A stretch of DNA of 64,000 bases, taken from assembly GCA_030062745.1 (NCBI GenBank), contig CP099846.1:27115201-27179200 (forward strand). The letters are read 5' to 3'. This stretch comes from Capitulum mitella. Taxonomy: Eukaryota; Arthropoda; Thecostraca; Pollicipedomorpha; Pollicipedidae. The notes beneath the pieces were generated by a model. It saw only the letters and a list, made by a program, of their open reading frames with translations, was not told the origin of the DNA and did not search any database. The first letter of the stretch is position 1, and every line of letters starts with the position of its first letter. Position numbers and translations under genes: made by a program. Positions 59,161 through 64,000 of the stretch are shown piece after piece.

Positions 59161-59640
59161 TTAACCCGTCTCCGGCCGGGCTCAGAGTACCCTTTGCCCG
59201 GTCGGAGGGGGGCGCGGATTTCCGCACCTCCCAGGATCTCGGCTCCCATATATCGCACGGAAGAAAGGAAAACGCCGGCGGAAAGGTTTTGTCAAACCGA
59301 GACGAAAACATCCAAGAGTTTTGACCTCAAGGTCAATTTTGAGGCCACCAGACGCCATGAAAGGTCAAAACACGTCCTTGGAATTAGGTAAATAGACACA
59401 GTACCTTGTCCCTGAAAAGCTGAACTTAAGCGACATATACTGAACCGTAAGACAATAGCGAGTTCATTGACATCAATTTTGGCTTTTCACAGGGGTCAGG
59501 TCAGGTCACGTCATCGTTCCAAAATGTTCCACTTGTGAACGGCTAACATCCTCCGTTGCATCTTACTTATGACCATGTTTTTATAGCTAATTTGTCTTTT
59601 CAAGGGTGGTGAAGAGGTATTAAAGCACCCTTTTTAGTCT
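59161..59640 (+). mobile_element. TTAA-type element, copy 4 (right end unresolved)
   Basis: TTAACCCGTCTCCGG starts 12 bases after copy 3 ends. It is followed by GGAGGGGGGCGCGGATTTCC and CCCAGGATCTCGG, as in the left part of copy 2. The right boundary is not recognised, so the end given is approximate. Confidence 0.5.
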
Positions 59641-60212
59641 TTTATTTCACAATAATAAAATCCATATCAATCATGTTTTTTTTTGAGTCCTTCGTCTTTT
59701 GGTATTAAAAAAAACGTCAGGGGTATCAGGAATCTTACCTCCACGCACGCGCACGTACACAAACTAATACACACACATAATTTCAAAACAAAACAAGAAG
59801 TTCGCGAGACCGAAACGAGCTCTGAACGGAGACCATTATGTTGAGGGCGGATACTTCGAGAGGCAATGTTGATCAAACCCAGTCAATAGATGTCCGCTGT
59901 TTGTCGCATTTTGCATGCGTCTGCTCCAGCGCCGGTTGTTCCCGCTCCGTCGGCGCCGCGGGAAATGAACAGGAATTCGTTGGTTTGAACATTGTGGCTA
60001 ACACAGTGGTAGAATATCCGCCGCGGCTGTTGTCCCGGCGCCGCCGACTCTACAACGGCTGGTGAGGGCAGTGGGCAGCTAGCGGAGTGTTTGGGGTAGG
60101 TTGGTAAGCGCTTTTTGTTTCTTTCCTTTGTATATGGAATGCGTTTTACAACCACAAAGCAGCATAAAAGACATAAAACCCGCGTTCGCTTGGTTTTCAC
60201 TGCATTTCAAAA
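59641..60212. other. Right interior of the hAT element, nothing recognised
   Basis: No transposase frame was recognised. A CpG-rich stretch lies at 59920-60065. Confidence 0.4.
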
Positions 60213-60340
60213 GTAACGGAATAACGGAGTAACGGTAACTTCCGTTACTTTTTAAGGCGGAGTAACGGAGTAACGAGTAACGGACTGGCTTTTTCGAGTA
60301 ACGTAGTAACGAGTAACGAAGTTACATTTTTTAGTAACGA
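60213..60340. repeat. Right subterminal repeats of the hAT element
   Basis: Repeats of GGAGTAACGGAGTAACG and GAGTAACGTAGTAACGAG, mirror images of the left subterminal set. Confidence 0.9.
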
Positions 60341-60360
60341 TGCCCACCTATGCAAATAGC

Positions 60361-61084
60361 TAGGAACCACAACGGCGTCCTGTGAGACAATGCACCGTGC
60401 GACATCTGTCCGCTAGTTTACAAACTATTCGTTCAAATGATTCCACCTAATCATACGGACCTACAGTGGTTTGGACAGAAATTCAAACCAGCTTTGCGAG
60501 GAAAAGGCAAAAGATTAGTCCCAAAATTGTCAGTTGGCGGCTCTTCCTGCATATCGTTGTCTAGGTACTTGGTTCATTTAGATAATCCTATCTTTAGCAG
60601 TGTTTCTTGATGCGACTGGCGCTGCATTTGCAGTACGCATTCGGGGCAGGCAAGCTTAAGCCTTGATTGATGTCAGCTGTTTGTTTTGCGGTGACTTGAA
60701 ATCCATCGTTATGCATGTGGTTGGATTATTATTGTATCATGCATCACTGTTTGCATGTTAGTTTCGTCTCTGCTAGCTGTCGGGTTAGAAGTGCCGGTTC
60801 TGAATCTAGGTGCCATTTCAATCTGATCTCGTTTGATGCTAGAACTGGTTTCTGAAGTGGACTAGGATAGGGAACGTTACAATATCTTCGCACGTTATGA
60901 GACTAAAACCAGTAAAAAGCGTCATGCAGCGTGCGACGAATGATGTTCCATTTTCTCTCTCCTTTATTCATCGGTATGGTCCGCATATTGTGGAATTTTC
61001 TACCAAACAATTGTACATTGGACGTTTCGTTCAGCGCTGCATAACCTGTGAATTTAACCTAATTACTTTATTACTGTAATTACA
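60361..61084. other. Intergenic, nothing recognised
   Basis: No gene or repeat was recognised between the hAT element and the minisatellite. Confidence 0.35.
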
Positions 61085-61620
61085 TTCCATTACATAACTG
61101 TCTCAGCGCTCCTGCCCATCTCAGGTCCCGTGGGTCCCAGGGCTACTGACCGTCCCAGAGAGGCAGGACCCTGATTGTTCCTAGGATCATAACTATCACA
61201 TGAACCCTGACTGTCTAATGGTCCCTGGCCGTCCCAGGACCCCTGACTATCCAGGCCCACTGGCCATCTCAGAGAATCTGGCCATTCCAGGGCCCCTGAC
61301 TGTCTCAAGACTCATGAACTCCCGAAATCCCTGACCATGCCTAGGCCCCTGACTGTTCCAGGGCGCTGGCTATCCCTGGGCCCTTGACCGCCCCAGGGCC
61401 CTTGCCCATCCCTAGGTCTCTGACCGTCCCAGGTTCCGCGCTGTGAGTTCATGGCTGCCCAAAGACCCTTGACCATTCCTGGGCCCCTGACCATCCCTGG
61501 GCCCCTGGCCGCCCCAGGGCCCTTGGCCATTCCAGGACCCTCGAGCATCCTAGGGCCCTCGACCATCCCAGGGCCCATGACCTTCCCAGACCGCCCGCTT
61601 TCTTGGGGCTCATGCTAGGG
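61085..61620. repeat. Degenerate minisatellite, ~24-bp unit
   Basis: About twenty imperfect units of the type CCCTGACCATCCCAGGGCC, varying at the verb-like centre (GACCGTCCCAGG, GACTGTCCCAGG, GGCCATCCCAGG). On the minus strand the periodicity creates Gly-Pro-rich frames that mimic collagen; these are not genes. Confidence 0.85.
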
Positions 61621-64000
61621 GGGGGGTTCATCGCGGGACCCCGACCATTAAGGGCCTAACCGCAAATGCGGTCAGTGTTTTCACTTACATCTTGCGAAAA
61701 GCGCGCTTCGCTCCTTCGCGGCTTCAGCGGACTCGAGCCGGACGTTTTCCATCTCGTCACCTCAGTGACGATCTGTTGCGCTGGTGGGAAATCGGGGCCC
61801 AGCGTCTCGGGCCGGTGACACAAAGGTCCTTTTGTGTTTTTTGGATGTAGGACGTAGGTAATCAGAATCGAAATGTCGCTCTACATGCGGTGTTTCTATT
61901 TTTGTTGCTATCTGACGTAGCGGACCTATGGCAGCCACCAAAGTTCTTACGGGTGAATGTACGGCCGGAGAATTGCATAGCTATTAGCCCTCACCCGTAT
62001 TCGTGATCGGCCACCTTCGACGGTACCTACAGGGGATGGGATGAAAAGCCATTTCCAAATCTGATATAACAGATACGAGCAATCAAACAAAGCAAAACCA
62101 GCCTACCTTGGTTAAACGACGATACTCAATGGGACCTTTTTACCCACAAAGGAACCTTTCAGGCGACCTTAGACGGGGTCATGTCAATGAATTCCAATTT
62201 TTATTGTGTCCTATTGAGCCCACATATGTTCCGTGTCGATGTCCGATCAGCAACTACTGGTGCATGGCACAGTGCCGTCTTGAACTGGCGGTCACTGACG
62301 ATGCGACGTTTTGATGCAACTCGCCCAGCCTTCTGCAAACACCTGAAGCGACTCTTAGACGAACTGAGAACCTCAGCTTAGCGTTGGTTAAAAACGCGCT
62401 GTCCTCAAAGGCGCAAAATTTGATTAAGTTGGACTGTATTCCTTGTTCCTTACATTTTCCGATTGGCATTAATTAGCCAAGAAATATAGTGAAGAACAGG
62501 ACTGGAATTCAGGCTGACGTATTACCAAACACTTTGAAACGATAACACTCTTGGTATGCTATATATAAGAGCATCTAAACCGCATTTGCATTTTCATTGT
62601 TTTAAGTCTGGTCGGTATCGATACGTCTTCCCAAGATCACTGTTAACGCTCCTACCTCAGGGGCCAGCCGTGCCGTCTGCTCCGGTTACGCGAACTTAAG
62701 TCTAGGAGCATTTTTAAAGTCCGTAAGATCATTATGGCCCCTTTCTTGCCACGTTAACATATTCTGCTGATGTTAAAATCGCCCAAAGATGGTTGGGCCA
62801 CCGCCAAATTGACAGGGCCACCTCTCCACCTGCCCATAGGTTGCTACACACATGGCCGGGGGCAATATTACTCCAGACCTGGGCTTACTTAGGCAGTCGG
62901 GTCATGGTCGGCACAACAAGCCCTGCCTGGTGCGGACCCTGGTTCGAACAAAGTCCATCTTGACCACACGAATACATCCATGAAATAACACAAACTAATA
63001 TCGGCCTTACTGGGCACATACCCAACTAACTGCATCGGTTGCGCGTTGCTTGGAATTCAGGAGCCTCGGTAAAAATGAGACAGTTCTGTCCACGATGAAA
63101 CATTCATCTCCTCTCCGCCTCCGAGGAATCGGCTGCGGGCCTGTTAAATAGAATGGGTTTGTTGCATTTGGCGGTCGTTTCCCTGCAGCTGACGGAAACG
63201 GGTGCTCTGCTGGGCTGCTCAACGCCACGAATGCTGGGCGTCTTCGATTGAACCTCGCAGAGCTGCTATATCGAGGGGCGATAACTCGGTGCGAAGGATT
63301 CCGGGACAGTCTGGTGCCAAGAGCCACAAATGGAGCTGACGGCTAGCGTCCGGGAAAAGAGGCGCGGGCGAATTCCAAAGACGGAGCGGCTTTGAATCAG
63401 ATGGCTGTCACGGCTCTGGAATGGGAGCGTCCGTTGTTCTCCGGGGAAAAACATGAAGAGGCATTTGATAGTGCTTGATTTGCAAAGTTCGCGGCCAAAA
63501 GTCGCATTCCACTCGCTTTTTTCATCATTTGAACGGGGAGGGACCAGAAACTTAGACTGCTTTCCATGTTCCTGTTTACAAACGTGTCGTTTTGTCACAA
63601 CAGCCAAGAAGCGTTTCCGTTCACAGAATGTGTACAATAACCAGCCTTGAACGAAAACAAAAAAATTAACTTGTTATAAAAATATAAAAAATTGTAAACT
63701 TTCCGACAAAAGCAACCTACGGTAGAAAGAAGTTCGGTCCTCTTTCTAACCTACTGGAGAATCTTGAACGGTTTTCAGCCGGTGGCCGGTGGCCTTTCCA
63801 CTTGTCACACTCTCTCGCTCACAAACTTAGCGACCGGAGAGCCGGAGGACCTGGTTGACAAATTCGTACGCCTCGCTGCAACACTGCGACTGGACAACGC
63901 TAGTTCGGTTTTAAAGCTCCCAGAGACGACAACACCCTGTCGCCAACTGTCACTGACCCTGTTCCTAAACCCACAACTCTAGTATGCAGTCCCGCATGGG
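61621..64000. other. Intergenic, nothing firmly recognised
   Basis: Open frames of up to 123 codons occur on both strands but lack motifs. A GGTTCGAAC word at about 62942 resembles a tRNA B-box, with only a weak A-box before it. No gene is supported to the end of the window. Confidence 0.4.

Larger units (their letters stand above)
56665..60360. mobile_element. hAT-superfamily element with perfect 8-bp target duplication
   Basis: CAAATAGC occurs directly outside both ends (56665-56672 and 60353-60360). The element proper is 56673-60352, 3680 bases. The terminal inverted repeats are CATAGGTGGGCA on the left and TGCCCACCTATG on the right. Both subterminal regions are packed with GTTACTCCGTTACTT-type words, likely transposase-binding sites. 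A transposase remnant lies near the left end and other elements are nested inside, so it is no longer autonomous. The perfect target duplication indicates a fairly recent arrival. Confidence 0.92.

Noticed and set aside
61312..61631. Collagen-like Gly-Pro-rich frames on the minus strand
   Set aside because: Produced by the 24-bp minisatellite periodicity; no start context, signal peptide or regular Gly-X-Y repeat.
62880..62960. Possible tRNA-like sequence on the plus strand
   Set aside because: A GGTTCGAAC word is present, but spacing and A-box are weak and there is no acceptor stem.

Overview
This is a eukaryotic nuclear window, most likely from an arthropod and possibly a crustacean. The evidence is intron-split genes with GT-AG junctions, a three-domain chitin-binding cuticle protein of the CPAP3/obstructor type, small secreted proteins with one IGFBP-like domain, tRNA-derived SINEs, and several families of cut-and-paste transposon derivatives. 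The species cannot be named from the sequence. There is no bacterial operon, CRISPR array or prokaryotic island.

Layout. 1-2.4 kb: degenerate TTAA-flanked non-autonomous element. 3.2-5.0 kb: intronless CPAP3-like gene in a CpG-rich block. 6.5-7.7 kb: a second, well-preserved TTAA element. 8-14 kb: SINE pieces, microsatellites, a decayed copy of the IGFBP-domain gene (11.9-12.1 kb) and a degenerate G/C-rich repeat (13.4-14.1 kb). 15.9-16.6 kb: intact IGFBP-domain gene. 23.2-23.6 kb, minus strand: a third copy with a one-base frameshift. 22.9-26.3 kb: a dense patch of short MITEs and SINEs. 26.3-29.1 kb: strikingly CpG-poor DNA. 29.15-31.04 kb: POLR2D (RNA polymerase II subunit RPB4), four exons. 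32.76-45.09 kb, minus strand: secretory-pathway Ca2+/Mn2+ ATPase (SPCA/ATP2C1 type), 18 coding exons and 907 codons with every splice phase matching. It is convergent with POLR2D. 44.8-46.1 kb: CpG-rich block at the SPCA 5' end, the likely promoter. 46.1-56.6 kb: no gene recognised; it includes a second CpG-poor block (50.0-52.65 kb), a 92-bp tandem duplication and a MITE. 56.67-60.35 kb: a 3.68-kb hAT element with a perfect 8-bp target duplication, a frameshifted BED-type transposase exon and other elements nested inside. 61.1-61.6 kb: a degenerate minisatellite. 61.6-64 kb: nothing recognised.

POLR2D acts in transcription, SPCA loads the Golgi with Ca2+ and Mn2+, and the CPAP3-like protein and IGFBP-domain proteins are secreted. 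The two spliced genes are ordinary housekeeping neighbours and I see no functional operon-like link. The most informative features are evolutionary: a small decaying IGFBP-domain family with changed cysteines and promoters, a duplicated splice acceptor in SPCA, nested transposons with intact target duplications, and TTAA elements loaded with nuclear-receptor-type half-sites. I found no convincing undescribed biochemical system.
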